From Bacillus sp. (in: firmicutes) (GTDB taxonomy: Bacteria; Bacillota; Bacilli; Bacillales; Bacillaceae): a stretch of DNA of 38,894 nucleotides. The position numbers were made by a program, and so were the translations under genes. The stretch lies in the NCBI GenBank assembly GCA_031180405.1, contig JAPSLU010000016.1, positions 1 to 38,894 on the forward strand, in the 5' to 3' direction. Positions 14,141 to 23,538 of this stretch are shown here, one piece after another. Every line of letters starts with the position of its first letter. The first letter of the stretch is position 1. The notes under the pieces were generated by a model that was not told the origin of the DNA, made no database searches, and saw only the letters and a list, made by a program, of their open reading frames with translations.

Positions 14141-16267
14141 TTGCTGAATATTAATAGGCAATATGAAGCTTTCTTAGATAAAATGAATGAAATAACAATT
14201 CTTGTACCGAAGAAATTAGATCATGAAAAGAAAAAATTCACTCTCGAGATAAATCAGGGGATTGAACCCCTTTTCATTATAGAAAAAGTGGATATTGATA
14301 CACATATGAAATATGTATGTAAGCTTACAAGTGAGTTACATTTCGGGAAAACTTATATGGTTATAGATGAACAGGGGCATAAAACCGATTTGCAGGTTGG
14401 GGCGGTGATCCGTTCAATTGAGTTTGATGAAAAATTTGCTTATGGTGGTTCTGATTTAGGGGTGGATTATACAAAGGAAAGAATAACATGCAAAGTATGG
14501 GCTCCTACTGCTACACACTTGAAATTACGTCTCTATCGTCAAAATGAACAAGAGTTTGAAACTTATGATATGGCTAGAGATGAAAATGGAACATGGTTAA
14601 TCATTTTAGAAGGAGATTATGAGGGGTATTTTTATACCTATCTTGCTTGTATTAATCTAATGTGGAACGAAGTGGTTGATCCTTATGCGAAGGCTGTATC
14701 AATCAATGGAAAATTTGGAGTCATTATAGATGAACAGAAAGTCAGTGTTTCAAAAGTAGACCTCCCTATTTTTAATAACAAAACTGATGCCATCATTTAT
14801 GAAGCACATATACGCGATCTATCTATGCATGATAACAGTGGCTTAATTCATAAAGGGAAATATGATGCATGGCTTGAGAACGAGACTAAAAATAGTCATG
14901 GTGATACAACAGGGATCTCATATTTAAAGGAATTAGGGGTTACTCATATTGAATTATTACCTGTAAATGATTTTGAAGAAGTGGATGAATACAAACCGTT
15001 AGCAACCTATAATTGGGGTTATAACCCGGTTCATTTTTTTGCTCCTGAGGGGAGTTATTCCCAAAATCCAGAGGATCCATATAAGCGAATCATTGAATTA
15101 AAATCACTCATCCAAAATTTACACAAACAAGGTTTGCGGGTCATACTTGATGTTGTATTTAACCATGTTTATTCAAAAGAAAATTCTTCATTTGAAAAGC
15201 TATTACCAGGATATTATTTCAGACATGATGTGAATGGAATGGCTTCAAACGGAACAGGCGTAGGAAATGATCTCGCATCAGAACGCTTCATGGTGAGGAA
15301 ATATATAGTCGATTGTGTCATGTATTGGATGAAAGAGTATGATGTCGATGGATTTCGGTTTGATTTAATGGGAATCCATGATGTTGTAACAATGAATGAA
15401 GTTGAAAAGGCTGTTCTAGCCTTAAAAAAGGATGCAATCTTGCTTGGAGAAGGTTGGGATTTGAATACTCCCTTGCCAATTGAACAAAAAACGATTATTC
15501 AAAATGCCCATAAAGTTCCTAATATAAGCTTTTTTAACGATCAATTTCGTGATGTAATAAAAGGAAGCACTTTCAGTTTACATGATACAGGTTTCGTATA
15601 CGAAAACATGGATAAATTTGAGCAAACCAAACAGCTTATTAGTGGTTCACCAACTATTTTTGAAAGTCCAGGACAATCAATAAACTATGTTGAATCACAT
15701 GATAATCATACAATGTGGGATCGCTTCTTGTTCCTATCTGAAACGGAAAAAAAAGAAATAAAACAGGCAAGACATCGTTTAGCAACAAGTATTGTTTTGC
15801 TATCACAAGGTGTTCCATTTATCCATGCTGGTCAAGAATTTTACCGAACGAAAAATGGTGTTGAAAATAGTTATAATTCTCCAGACCATATTAATTGCCT
15901 TAATTGGAATGATCGCTCCACATATAAAGACAATGTTGAGTATATTAAAGGGCTAATCGCATTAAGGAAGCGTCATGGAGGCTTTCGTTTCGCAACGAGG
16001 CAGCTTATTGAGAAACATTTAATTTTTACTTCACATCAACAATTGCTCTCTTATCATTTGAATGATGTTGGGGCATACGGCCCGTGGGAGGAGATCTACG
16101 TTATTCATCATACCCAGCTTAATCAAGTATATGATTTGAAGCTTCCTGGTAGTGGGGGTTGGCTAAAAATTGTAAGTCCGACAAAAACCTTTATTGATTC
16201 TCCACTACTAGTAAAAAAGGAAATAAAGATAACAGAAATAGGAACGTATGTTTTTTGTAAAAACTAG
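14141..16267 (+). CDS. amyX: Type I pullulanase AmyX
   Basis: A 708-residue glycoside hydrolase family 13 enzyme that cuts alpha-1,6 branch points of pullulan and limit dextrins. Domain order: a small N-terminal beta domain, a CBM48-like domain with VWAPTATHLKLRLY, then the (beta/alpha)8 barrel. Barrel motifs are YNWGYNPVHFFAPEGSYS (the type I pullulanase signature), DVVFNH, DGFRFDLMGIHD (nucleophile Asp), LLGEGWD (acid/base Glu) and NYVESHDNHT. No signal peptide is seen, so it acts on internal glucan such as glycogen. The start is the TTG at 14141 with GGGGGTG seven bases upstream; the ATG at 14126 lies over that site. A terminator follows. Confidence 0.93.
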   Translation: MLNINRQYEAFLDKMNEITILVPKKLDHEKKKFTLEINQGIEPLFIIEKVDIDTHMKYVCKLTSELHFGKTYMVIDEQGHKTDLQVGAVIRSIEFDEKFAYGGSDLGVDYTKERITCKVWAPTATHLKLRLYRQNEQEFETYDMARDENGTWLIILEGDYEGYFYTYLACINLMWNEVVDPYAKAVSINGKFGVIIDEQKVSVSKVDLPIFNNKTDAIIYEAHIRDLSMHDNSGLIHKGKYDAWLENETKNSHGDTTGISYLKELGVTHIELLPVNDFEEVDEYKPLATYNWGYNPVHFFAPEGSYSQNPEDPYKRIIELKSLIQNLHKQGLRVILDVVFNHVYSKENSSFEKLLPGYYFRHDVNGMASNGTGVGNDLASERFMVRKYIVDCVMYWMKEYDVDGFRFDLMGIHDVVTMNEVEKAVLALKKDAILLGEGWDLNTPLPIEQKTIIQNAHKVPNISFFNDQFRDVIKGSTFSLHDTGFVYENMDKFEQTKQLISGSPTIFESPGQSINYVESHDNHTMWDRFLFLSETEKKEIKQARHRLATSIVLLSQGVPFIHAGQEFYRTKNGVENSYNSPDHINCLNWNDRSTYKDNVEYIKGLIALRKRHGGFRFATRQLIEKHLIFTSHQQLLSYHLNDVGAYGPWEEIYVIHHTQLNQVYDLKLPGSGGWLKIVSPTKTFIDSPLLVKKEIKITEIGTYVFCKN

Positions 16268-16316
16268 GATTTTAGTTTTGCTTGACTAGTCTTATCGTAA
16301 GGGGATAAAATTTAAT

Positions 16317-16368
16317 AGGATGGCTATAGTGTAACATTTTCTATAATCACTAATAGCTATCCTTTTTT
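16317..16368 (+). terminator. Terminator after amyX
   Basis: AGGATGGCTATAGTG pairs with CACTAATAGCTATCCT (one mismatch, one bulge), followed by six T. Confidence 0.82.
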
Positions 16369-16493
16369 AATGAAATAAATGACATTGTATAAGAATTGAT
16401 TTTAATAAAATCATGTATGCTGAAACAATTATACATGACTCTAGATGATAAATTACATGACGAAATGTTGGGTTGAAATTGAAGGTGAACTGG

Positions 16494-17291
16494 TTGGAAC
16501 AAGTATTAGGTAGTGAGTGGAAGATTACACCTGCTGGAGGAGCAACAGGAGATGCATATTTTGCAACAAAAGATGGGCAGGAGCTTTTCTTGAAACGTAA
16601 CAGTTCTCCTTTTTTAGCTGTTCTTTCTGCAGAGGGCATCGTTCCGAAGCTAGTATGGACAAAGCGAATGGAAAATGGTGATGTAATTACAGCACAACAC
16701 CGTCTGATAGGTCGAGAGCTTAAACCTATAGATATGAATGGGCAAAATGTTGCAGAACTCTTACGGAAAATTCATCGTTCTAAAGAGCTATTAGATATGC
16801 TTAAACGATTAGGAAAGCAACCGCTAACCCCTAATTCCATAATTGAAGATATAAAGGAAGCAGTTGCTTTTGAAGGGGTAAACCTACCTATCATAAACGA
16901 AGCACTGGAATTATTAAACAGACAGCTACCACTTGTACAATGTGAAGAACAGGTAGTCTGTCATTGTGATGTTAATCATAATAATTGGCTTTTATCTGAG
17001 TCAGACCAATTATTTTTAGTTGATTGGGATGGTGCCATGATTGCCGACCCTGCAATAGATATCGGTATATTATTGTATTGGTATATTGATCAAGCTGACT
17101 GGGAAGAGTGGCTATTATCTTATGGATTAACATTGGACGAACACCTGAAAACTAGAATTTACTGGTATGTTTTGTTACAAGCACTTACTTCGTTTTTATG
17201 GTATCATGCAAAAGGAAATGAAAAAGAAAAACAAAATTGGATTGAGCATATTCACATAATCCTAAAAACAATGATAAATCATCAAGAATAA
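16494..17291 (+). CDS. ytmP: APH/choline kinase-like phosphotransferase YtmP
   Basis: A soluble protein of about 265 residues with the protein-kinase-like fold of aminoglycoside and choline kinases. Brenner's motif is HCDVNHNNW (catalytic Asp and metal-binding Asn), followed by LFLVDWDGAMIADPAIDIG, with the second metal-binding Asp. The N-lobe has LFLKRNSSPFLAVLSAEGIVPK, with the ATP-binding lysine. The substrate is unknown. The frame is open from a TTG at 16473, but AAGGTG lies six bases before the TTG at 16494, giving MEQVLGSEWKI, which I prefer. Its last ten bases overlap the convergent ytzH gene, and a forward terminator lies beyond ytzH at 17639. Confidence 0.85.
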   Translation: MEQVLGSEWKITPAGGATGDAYFATKDGQELFLKRNSSPFLAVLSAEGIVPKLVWTKRMENGDVITAQHRLIGRELKPIDMNGQNVAELLRKIHRSKELLDMLKRLGKQPLTPNSIIEDIKEAVAFEGVNLPIINEALELLNRQLPLVQCEEQVVCHCDVNHNNWLLSESDQLFLVDWDGAMIADPAIDIGILLYWYIDQADWEEWLLSYGLTLDEHLKTRIYWYVLLQALTSFLWYHAKGNEKEKQNWIEHIHIILKTMINHQE

Positions 17292-17560
17292 GAGTCAATA
17301 TCTTGAATCCACTGTGACAACTGCTGTTGATGGGATTCAATATGCTCATCTAAAGCTGTTGAATTTATTCCTGCTTGACTGTAGGAATAAATATCTTCTA
17401 GTAAACCTTTAGCTTGGTGATTTGTATCTGAATGTACCATAAGGGATTTAATAACTCTTTGAAGTTGTTCACACTCTGCTACTGTTCCACAGCATTCACT
17501 TTGATGATCTGATAAAATATCCTTCAATAGATTAACTTGATCGTGGTATTGGATTGGCAA
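17282..17560 (-). CDS. ytzH: Small conserved protein YtzH
   Basis: A 92-residue soluble, helix-rich protein. MPIQYHDQVNLLKDILSDHQ and the conserved ECCGTVAECEQLQR segment (two adjacent cysteines and a third five residues on) identify it as YtzH, found in Bacillus between ytmP and trmB. It has no known function. The start is a TTG at 17560, eight bases after AAAGGAG; the GTG at 17569 overlaps that site. It is transcribed against ytmP and overlaps its last ten bases tail to tail. Confidence 0.85.
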   Translation of the reverse strand: MPIQYHDQVNLLKDILSDHQSECCGTVAECEQLQRVIKSLMVHSDTNHQAKGLLEDIYSYSQAGINSTALDEHIESHQQQLSQWIQDIDSYS

Positions 17561-17638
17561 CTTAAACACTCCTTTTAATAAGCCATATAAATATAATGTG
17601 TGATTTTAAGATGAAAATATTCAAGAATTAGCTGACAA

Positions 17639-17684
17639 GGATGATTAAACTAAAGTACGGCTTTAGTTTAGTCATCCTCTTTTT
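17639..17684 (+). terminator. Strong forward terminator beyond ytzH
   Basis: GGATGATTAAACTAAA (17639-17654) pairs at 15 of 16 positions with TTTAGTTTAGTCATCC (17662-17677), followed by TCTTTTTG. No forward gene lies between ytmP and this site, so it most simply ends a ytmP transcript that runs antisense through the whole of ytzH. Confidence 0.75.
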
Positions 17685-17766
17685 GTTTTGTTAGATACTT
17701 AAAAATTAGGAAGACCGCCTATTTGTTTTTTCTTATTATAGTGACCGTAAGACTTATTACCAAATA

Positions 17767-17815
17767 AATAACCCTTGCGGACAAGGGTTTATTCGTGGTA
17801 TCGTTTAGAACGATA
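17767..17815 (+). promoter_or_regulatory. Two consecutive hairpins in the trmB leader
   Basis: ACCCTTG (17771-17777) pairs with CAAGGGT (17782-17788); ATCGTT and AACGAT (17801-17815) form a second stem with a 3-base loop. They stand just before the trmB ribosome site AGAGGTG. The first could be a weak terminator or attenuator. No known regulatory RNA class matches. Confidence 0.35.
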
Positions 17816-17837
17816 TTAAATCGATAGAGGTGTCTTT

Positions 17838-18488
17838 ATGCGTTTACGTCACAAACCTTGGGCTACGGATTTTATTGCCGAGCAATCAGAATATGCTATT
17901 TCAAATCCTGAACAATATAAGGGGAAATGGCATGAATTATTTGGAAATACAAACCCAATCCATATTGAAGTTGGTACTGGAAAGGGCCAATTTTTAGCTG
18001 GTATGTCACAACAGAATCCTAACATAAATTATATAGGTATCGAGTTGTTTGATAGCGTCATTGTAGCTGCTATTCAAAAGGCTGTGGACCTAGAATTACC
18101 GAACTTAAAGTTCCTTAATGTGAATGCAAAAGATTTAACTGAGTATTTTGCTGAAGGTGAACTTGATCGTGTTTATTTAAATTTTTCAGATCCTTGGCCT
18201 AAGGCTAGACATGCCAAAAGAAGATTAACTTATAAAAGCTTTTTGTCTTTGTATGAGGAAATCCTTGTTAAGGGTGGAGAAATTCATTTTAAGACTGACA
18301 ACCAAGGGTTATTTGAGTATTCTTTGATAAGTTTTTCAGAATATGGGTTACAATTAAAGTATGTTAGTTTAGATCTTCATAATAGTGACTTTGAAGGTAA
18401 TATAATGACAGAATATGAAGAAAAGTTTTCAGGTAAGGGACAGAGAATTTACCGGGTTGAAGCAAAATATATGAACGAAGATCAATAA
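17838..18488 (+). CDS. trmB: tRNA (guanine-N7)-methyltransferase TrmB
   Basis: A 216-residue SAM-dependent enzyme that makes 7-methylguanosine at position 46 of the tRNA variable loop. The SAM site is EVGTGKGQF (residues 44-52); the family signature is [16 protein letters not shown] (about 115-130), which carries the catalytic aspartate and RNA-binding basic residues; FKTDN follows. The length is normal. The orthologue is B. subtilis YtmQ, in the same position. It is monocistronic, with a leader of two hairpins and a compact terminator directly after the stop. Confidence 0.95.
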   Translation: MRLRHKPWATDFIAEQSEYAISNPEQYKGKWHELFGNTNPIHIEVGTGKGQFLAGMSQQNPNINYIGIELFDSVIVAAIQKAVDLELPNLKFLNVNAKDLTEYFAEGELDRVYLNFSDPWPKARHAKRRLTYKSFLSLYEEILVKGGEIHFKTDNQGLFEYSLISFSEYGLQLKYVSLDLHNSDFEGNIMTEYEEKFSGKGQRIYRVEAKYMNEDQ

Positions 18489-18510
18489 AATGGCCTTTAG
18501 GCCTTTTTTT
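18489..18510 (+). terminator. Terminator after trmB
   Basis: GGCC, TTTA, GGCC form a compact hairpin with upstream AAAAT and seven downstream T; the stem begins four bases after the trmB stop. Confidence 0.75.
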
Positions 18511-18605
18511 GGTCTTTTTTTATTTTCCATATTTATTCCCTTTTGATACTCACCTTTTTATTAAAGATTCTTCATATGATAATATAATATTTGGGAGGGA
18601 TTTTA

Positions 18606-19451
18606 TTGGATACTTTAAAGATTGGTCAAACTAAATTAACGTGGTTAAAGGGTGGGGTAACTCATATGGATGGAGGTGCTATGTTTGGGGTAGTACCAAA
18701 ACCGCTCTGGTCAAAAAAATATCCTGTTAACGAAAAAAATCAGATTGAGCTAAGAACAGACCCTTTACTTATTCAAAAAAACAAAAAGAACATATTAATT
18801 GAAACAGGAATAGGATTTGGAAAGCTGAATGAAAAACAGCTTAGAAATTATGGAGTAACAGAAGAATCTGATGTTGAAGCATCATTGGGGAAATTGAATT
18901 TGTCGACAGAAGATATTGATTTTGTATTAATGACTCACATGCATTTTGATCATGCTTGTGGTTTAACGAAGTGGCAGGATGATAAGTTAATATCCGTCTT
19001 TTCAAAAGCAAAAATTATCACCTCATCCATCGAATGGGAAGAAATGAAAAATCCGAATATGCGATCAAAAAATACATACTGGAAAGAAAATTGGGAGCCG
19101 ATTAAGGACCAAGTATCCACATTTGATAAAATGATTTCTGTGGAAGGGATTGAGATGCACCATACTGGAGGGCATAGTGATGGTCATAGCATTGTAGTTA
19201 TTCAAGATGGTGGAGAAACCATCATTCATATGGCAGATTTAATGCCAACACATGCACATATAAACCCATTGTGGGTTTTAGCTTATGATGACTATCCAAT
19301 GACATCAATTGAACATAAACAGAAATGGCTGAAATTTGGAATCCAAGAGCAAGCATGGTTTACCTTTTATCATGATGCTTTATATCGAGGCATAAAATGG
19401 AATGAGCAAGAAGAGATTGTTGAAAAAATTGAACGAAATACAAAAGCTTAG
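18606..19451 (+). CDS. ytnP: Metallo-beta-lactamase-fold hydrolase YtnP
   Basis: A 281-residue MBL-fold protein. The metal motif is [10 protein letters not shown] (H111, H113, D115, H116), with further ligands in [20 protein letters not shown] and the C-terminal FYHDAL. It matches B. subtilis YtnP, reported to act as a quorum-quenching lactonase (on acyl-homoserine lactones and Streptomyces signalling). The N-terminal [21 protein letters not shown] is the conserved YtnP opening. The start is the TTG at 18606 behind GGGAGGG; the frame opening at 18591 would put the ribosome site inside the gene. Substrate range is inferred from the orthologue. Confidence 0.9.
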   Translation: MDTLKIGQTKLTWLKGGVTHMDGGAMFGVVPKPLWSKKYPVNEKNQIELRTDPLLIQKNKKNILIETGIGFGKLNEKQLRNYGVTEESDVEASLGKLNLSTEDIDFVLMTHMHFDHACGLTKWQDDKLISVFSKAKIITSSIEWEEMKNPNMRSKNTYWKENWEPIKDQVSTFDKMISVEGIEMHHTGGHSDGHSIVVIQDGGETIIHMADLMPTHAHINPLWVLAYDDYPMTSIEHKQKWLKFGIQEQAWFTFYHDALYRGIKWNEQEEIVEKIERNTKA

Positions 19452-19544
19452 ATAGCTAGATAGGGCATAACCAGTGGAAATGCCCCTCATGAAGATTTTC
19501 TAGCAGCAAAATTGGGAGACATTGATTTAATGAACAAATTTAAG

Positions 19545-19856
19545 CTAATTAATTTGTTCTACATGAACAATTGCCCCTGTATGTGAATCAACAAAGGCTT
19601 CATATTGTTCAAGTTGATTTTCAACAGTTCGCGAAATCCCTGCTTTGTAGACATTATAAGTCAAATGTTCATTCTCGTAGGTTTCGGGTTCAGTATGAAT
19701 CCATGAACCATCAATTGGACCCTTTTCTTTAAAAGCTTTTTTTACAATTTCAAGTGCTTTATCTGAAGAAATTTTGAGTGGCATAATCTGTTCTTTCATG
19801 AAATAAGTACCAACGATTCCTAGGGTTAACCCTAATAAAAAATACTTTGTTTTCAA
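19545..19856 (-). CDS. ytzB: PepSY-domain membrane-anchored protein YtzB
   Basis: A 103-residue protein: a basic start and one N-terminal membrane helix (FLLGLTLGIVGTYFM), then an extracytoplasmic PepSY domain (KISSDKALEIVKKAF and YEAFVDSHTGAIVHVEQ). PepSY domains are often found with secreted peptidases and may inhibit them. The start is a TTG behind AAGGAGTG. It converges with ytnP and diverges from ytoP, as in B. subtilis. Which protein it acts on is unknown. Confidence 0.85.
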   Translation of the reverse strand: MKTKYFLLGLTLGIVGTYFMKEQIMPLKISSDKALEIVKKAFKEKGPIDGSWIHTEPETYENEHLTYNVYKAGISRTVENQLEQYEAFVDSHTGAIVHVEQIN

Positions 19857-20125
19857 CTACAACACTCCTTCTCATTATATATAATAACGGTAGCTAACGA
19901 ATTTGTATCATATTAATAAGTATACAGAAACCTTACGTTCATGTTAAGGAATTGAATGAAAGTATAAATTTAACAATGATCAGTTAAAGATGGGCTGCTC
20001 TTATATATAAATATGTAAAATCCAATACTTATTACATAGCAATAGCAATTTTTAGAAAAAAGCCTAAAGAACTATTAATTATACATCTATAAAATAAAAG
20101 CAAGATGGCAGAAAAGAGGGATTCT

Positions 20126-21199
20126 ATGAACCAAGAAACATTAGCGCTTTTTAAAACATTAACAGAGCTCCCAGGCGCACCCGGAAATGAACACCAAGTA
20201 AGAGCATTTATGAAAAGTCAGCTCGAACAGGTTTCAGATGAGGTTGTGCAGGATAAATTAGGCGGGATTTTTGGTGTCAGACATGGGAAGGAAAATGAAC
20301 CAACGATCATGGTGGCCGGACATATGGATGAAGTTGGTTTCATGGTTACAGCAATTACAGATAATGGCATGCTACGTTTTCAACCGCTTGGTGGCTGGTG
20401 GAGCCAAGTCCTTCTTGCACAAAGAGTACAGGTAATAACAGAAAATGGTCCTATTATTGGTGTTGTTGGCTCAATTCCCCCTCATTTATTAAGTGAAGGA
20501 CAAAGAAACAAACCGATGGAAATGAAAAATATGTTAATTGATATTGGTGCAGATAATCGCGATGATGCAAAAGAAATCGGGATTAAACCAGGCCAACAAA
20601 TTGTGCCGATTTGTCCGTTTACTCCCATGGCAAACCCTAAGAAAATCCTAGCCAAAGCGTGGGATAACCGATATGGATGTGGACTAGCAATCGAACTACT
20701 TAAGGAATTAAAGGATGAAGTACTTCCACATACTTTATACTCAGGAGCAACAGTGCAGGAAGAGGTTGGGTTACGCGGTGCGCAAACAGCCGCAAATATG
20801 ATTAAGCCAGATTTGTTTTTTGCATTAGATGCAGGCCCAGCTAACGATATGAGTGGTGATAAAAAAGAGTTTGGACAACTTGGCAAAGGTGCAGTTCTTC
20901 GTATTCTAGATCGTTCAATGGTTACACATCGAGGCATGAGAGAATTTGTTCTTGATACTGCAGAAGCTCATAACATTCCATATCAGTATTTTGTTTCCCA
21001 AGGTGGAACAGATGCTGGTCGTGTCCATGTTTCAAATAAAGGCGTTCCATCAACAGTGATCGGGGTAAGCTCCCGCTATATTCATACCTCAGGTTCAATT
21101 TTGCATATAGATGATTATGCTGCTGCAAAAGAACTTCTCATTAAGCTGGTTAAATCATGTGATGCATCAACAGTAACATCAATTAAAAGTAATTCTTAA
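20126..21199 (+). CDS. ytoP: M42 family glutamyl/deblocking aminopeptidase YtoP
   Basis: A 357-residue cytoplasmic metallopeptidase of family M42, likely assembling as a dodecameric tetrahedral shell. The dinuclear metal site is visible: H66 and D68 in [10 protein letters not shown]180 in WDNRYGCG, the E212/E213 pair in [10 protein letters not shown]235 in LDAGPAND, and the final histidine in RYIHTSGS. I chose the ATG at 20126, which has AGAGGG at proper distance; the ATG at 20105 is seven codons longer and lacks a site. The next gene begins 21 bases after the stop, so the two form an operon. The exact amino acid released cannot be read. Confidence 0.92.
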   Translation: MNQETLALFKTLTELPGAPGNEHQVRAFMKSQLEQVSDEVVQDKLGGIFGVRHGKENEPTIMVAGHMDEVGFMVTAITDNGMLRFQPLGGWWSQVLLAQRVQVITENGPIIGVVGSIPPHLLSEGQRNKPMEMKNMLIDIGADNRDDAKEIGIKPGQQIVPICPFTPMANPKKILAKAWDNRYGCGLAIELLKELKDEVLPHTLYSGATVQEEVGLRGAQTAANMIKPDLFFALDAGPANDMSGDKKEFGQLGKGAVLRILDRSMVTHRGMREFVLDTAEAHNIPYQYFVSQGGTDAGRVHVSNKGVPSTVIGVSSRYIHTSGSILHIDDYAAAKELLIKLVKSCDASTVTSIKSNS

Positions 21200-21219
21200 T
21201 AACAAAAGGAGAGGCAATC

Positions 21220-21735
21220 GTGAGAATAGCAATTGGAACAGAAAATCCTACCAAAGTTAATGCTATAAAAGAAGCTTTTGCTCCGTTTGTAGAAGGAGAA
21301 TTTATTTCAACAAATGTACCTTCAAATGTATCTGTACAACCACTTACAGATCAAGAGACCTTAGCAGGTGCTATTAATCGAGCAAAAAATTCCCTTGAAC
21401 TTGAAGAGGCGGATATTGGGGTCGGTCTAGAAGGTGGGCTAGTGAAAACAGACTATGGCTACTTTTTATGTAACTGGGGAGCTATTTATGTTCAGGATCA
21501 GAATCCCATTATTGCTGGTGGAGCAAGAATAATTATTCCTGATGAAATAGGTGAACTAGTGTTTAGCGGTAATGAATTAGGTGATGTGATGGATCAATAT
21601 GTAAAGAGAAATAATGTGCGTCACAATGAAGGTGCAATAGGGATTTTTACAAACGGTATCGTGGATCGGACAAAAATGTTTATAGAGCTTTCAAATCTTT
21701 TGGTTGGTCAGTACTTGTACCAAAAAAAAGTATAG
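21220..21735 (+). CDS. DUF84 / YjjX-family non-canonical purine NTPase
   Basis: A 171-residue protein of the ITPase-like fold. The N-terminal IGTENPTKVNAIKEAF is the substrate-phosphate loop, and IGVGLEGGL the second motif. Relatives in E. coli (YjjX) hydrolyse inosine and xanthosine triphosphates, so the likely role is cleaning the nucleotide pool. The GTG start has AAAGGAGAGG upstream. It lies 21 bases after ytoP, as a two-gene operon. Confidence 0.85.
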   Translation: MRIAIGTENPTKVNAIKEAFAPFVEGEFISTNVPSNVSVQPLTDQETLAGAINRAKNSLELEEADIGVGLEGGLVKTDYGYFLCNWGAIYVQDQNPIIAGGARIIIPDEIGELVFSGNELGDVMDQYVKRNNVRHNEGAIGIFTNGIVDRTKMFIELSNLLVGQYLYQKKV

Positions 21736-21744
21736 ATTTCAAAA

Positions 21745-21799
21745 AGAGCCTCTTCAGACTCAACTCTTAGCCAAAAGAGATGTTTACTGAAGGGGCTCT
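21745..21799 (-). terminator. Terminator after phaC (shared with the DUF84 gene)
   Basis: AGAGCCTCTTCAG (21745-21757) pairs with CTGAAGGGGCTCT (21787-21799). On the minus strand the stem is followed by TTTTT, so it best serves phaC, which ends at 21816; on the plus strand there is no T tract. Confidence 0.65.
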
Positions 21800-21815
21800 G
21801 TAATGAGATTCGTTT

Positions 21816-22874
21816 TTAAATAGGATCAGAACGTTGTGGCAGCCATTTAGCCAAGTATGGGGGGAGTTCTTCATCGTTTGCTCTTGTAGTATGTCCTCCA
21901 TCTTCTAATGTGAATGTCTTATCTTTACTAGATACAAAATCAATGACACGTATATTTTGTTCCTTTAAGACAAGACGATCAAATTCAGTAGAGACGACGA
22001 GGAGATTTGCATGGATATTTTTCAATTCCGCTTCTTTACCATGTATGATTAATCCACCATTTATTAGTTTATTTTTCTTTCCTAGTTCATTCATTAGTTC
22101 TTGCATAGCGGCACCTGTAAAAGGGATATGTCCATCTGTCCACTTCTTCAATCTTTTCCACTTTTCTACATAGTTTTCATCAAATGCTTTATTAAGTAAA
22201 GAAAGGTAAGGAGTAAAATATATTGGATTGGTGACCATTCTCATCCCCGCTTTCATCGAATGACCTGAGATTAGTCCTATTGCTTCTATGAGCCTATTAA
22301 TATTTAATTTGTCTTCTTTACTAGCTTGAGCAATTTTATCGAAAAAAGGAACTATCTCAAAATCAATGGGAGAAACATTTAAGATGAGGTTTCGAATCGG
22401 CTCATCTGCGATTGTTGCATACATTGTAGCTAGAGTACCTCCTAGACAATAGCCGATAAGAGTTATTTCCTCTGCACTTGAATGCCTGAGAGCTCTACGG
22501 ACAGCTTTTTGAATATAGTGTACAACGTAGTCACTTGCAGAAATATCTTTGTCTTCATAGCCGGGAATCCCAAAATCCATTAAATAGACTTCAAACCCAT
22601 TGCGAGTAAAATTTTCAATTACACTATTACCTGGTGCCATATCCAAAATAAATGGCTGATTCACAAGGGAATACACGAGAAAAAGAGGTACTTTGTATTT
22701 TTTTTCAGTAGGGGCATAGTACCATAAAGTAGATTTATTTTTTTTCCAAATAGCTTCTCGAGGTGTTGCACCGACTTTAGGGTCAGGATTATTCCAAACT
22801 CCAAAAAAACCTTTCCATCTCTTCAATTCTTTATCAAGATTATAAATTGGTCCTGATTCATGTTGAGAATCCAT
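21816..22874 (-). CDS. phaC: Polyhydroxyalkanoate synthase subunit PhaC (class III/IV type)
   Basis: A 352-residue alpha/beta hydrolase-fold PHA synthase that polymerises hydroxyacyl-CoA into storage polyester granules. The lipase-like box is GYCLGGT with the catalytic cysteine at C143; the aspartate is D299 in STEFDRLV and the histidine H328 in DGGHTT. The N-terminal ILDMAPGNSVIENFTRNGF and the segment DGHIPFTGAAMQELM are usual for PhaC. The short length and a partner gene one base upstream point to class III or IV (PhaE or PhaR type). No phaA, phaB or phaP gene lies nearby, so monomers come from genes outside the window. Confidence 0.88.
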   Translation of the reverse strand: MDSQHESGPIYNLDKELKRWKGFFGVWNNPDPKVGATPREAIWKKNKSTLWYYAPTEKKYKVPLFLVYSLVNQPFILDMAPGNSVIENFTRNGFEVYLMDFGIPGYEDKDISASDYVVHYIQKAVRRALRHSSAEEITLIGYCLGGTLATMYATIADEPIRNLILNVSPIDFEIVPFFDKIAQASKEDKLNINRLIEAIGLISGHSMKAGMRMVTNPIYFTPYLSLLNKAFDENYVEKWKRLKKWTDGHIPFTGAAMQELMNELGKKNKLINGGLIIHGKEAELKNIHANLLVVSTEFDRLVLKEQNIRVIDFVSSKDKTFTLEDGGHTTRANDEELPPYLAKWLPQRSDPI

Positions 22875-22875
22875 G

Positions 22876-23538
22876 TTAAGTTCCCCGTCTCTTAGACCTT
22901 TTTTCTTGTAGGCGTTGCAATAACTTTTTATTTATTTCGTTAAAATCTACCTGGCCTGGTGGTTTCAATAATTCCTTTTGTAATTCATATTTTAGTTTAT
23001 TGGGATGTAAAAAAGCTTTTTTCCTTGCTAATAAACTCTTGCTGCGTGTTAAAATTCTTTTCTTTATTGAAGCCTCTAATTCTTCAATTGGTTTAATTAG
23101 TTCTTGATGTATGTTCCCTTTATGACATTTAAGAAGTTCTTTTAACTCATGTCTAATCTTTTCTTCTAAGCCTTCAAGAGGTTGAGAGGATTTTTCTTTT
23201 ACCCCTTGAACGATCATCATTTTTAATTCTTTTAATAAGCATAGAACCTCGTGAATTTCATCCTCTAAGTTATCTAGTTTATCTTCGGACTGTACAATTA
23301 ATTTTCCTAAACGTCCTACATCCTTTTTAGTAGGAAAATTTAATTGAGAAGATAATTGTTCAACATAATCATGAATAGCTTCGATGAGATGTGCTAGCAC
23401 ATGTCCTGCTGAATTAGCGGCGATAGCCACTTCTTCTTTGTTTAAATTGTCTTGAATATATTTATTTACTCTGCTTTCTAGTTTAAATCCTAGTTGTTTC
23501 AGTAGTGTAAACAACTCAGAATTTTCCTTGTTTAACAT
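22876..23538 (-). CDS. Probable PHA synthase partner subunit (PhaR/PhaE-like)
   Basis: A 220-residue helical protein with strong coiled-coil character. The segment NFPTKKDVGRLGKLIVQSED resembles the PTK-D-V motif of PHA synthase partners and phasins; the C-terminal part is lysine-rich (RSKSLLARKKAFLHPNKLKYE). It ends one base before phaC, whose site overlaps its 3' end, so the two are co-transcribed and probably form the active heteromer. The start is the ATG at 23538 behind GGAGG; the seven codons upstream contain the site itself. It is longer than B. megaterium PhaR and diverged, so the name is by context as well as motif. Confidence 0.65.
   Translation of the reverse strand: MLNKENSELFTLLKQLGFKLESRVNKYIQDNLNKEEVAIAANSAGHVLAHLIEAIHDYVEQLSSQLNFPTKKDVGRLGKLIVQSEDKLDNLEDEIHEVLCLLKELKMMIVQGVKEKSSQPLEGLEEKIRHELKELLKCHKGNIHQELIKPIEELEASIKKRILTRSKSLLARKKAFLHPNKLKYELQKELLKPPGQVDFNEINKKLLQRLQEKRSKRRGT

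Noticed and set aside
20482-20937. A 151-residue minus-strand ORF inside ytoP
   Set aside because: It is a shadow of the conserved M42 peptidase frame, with no site and low-complexity content.
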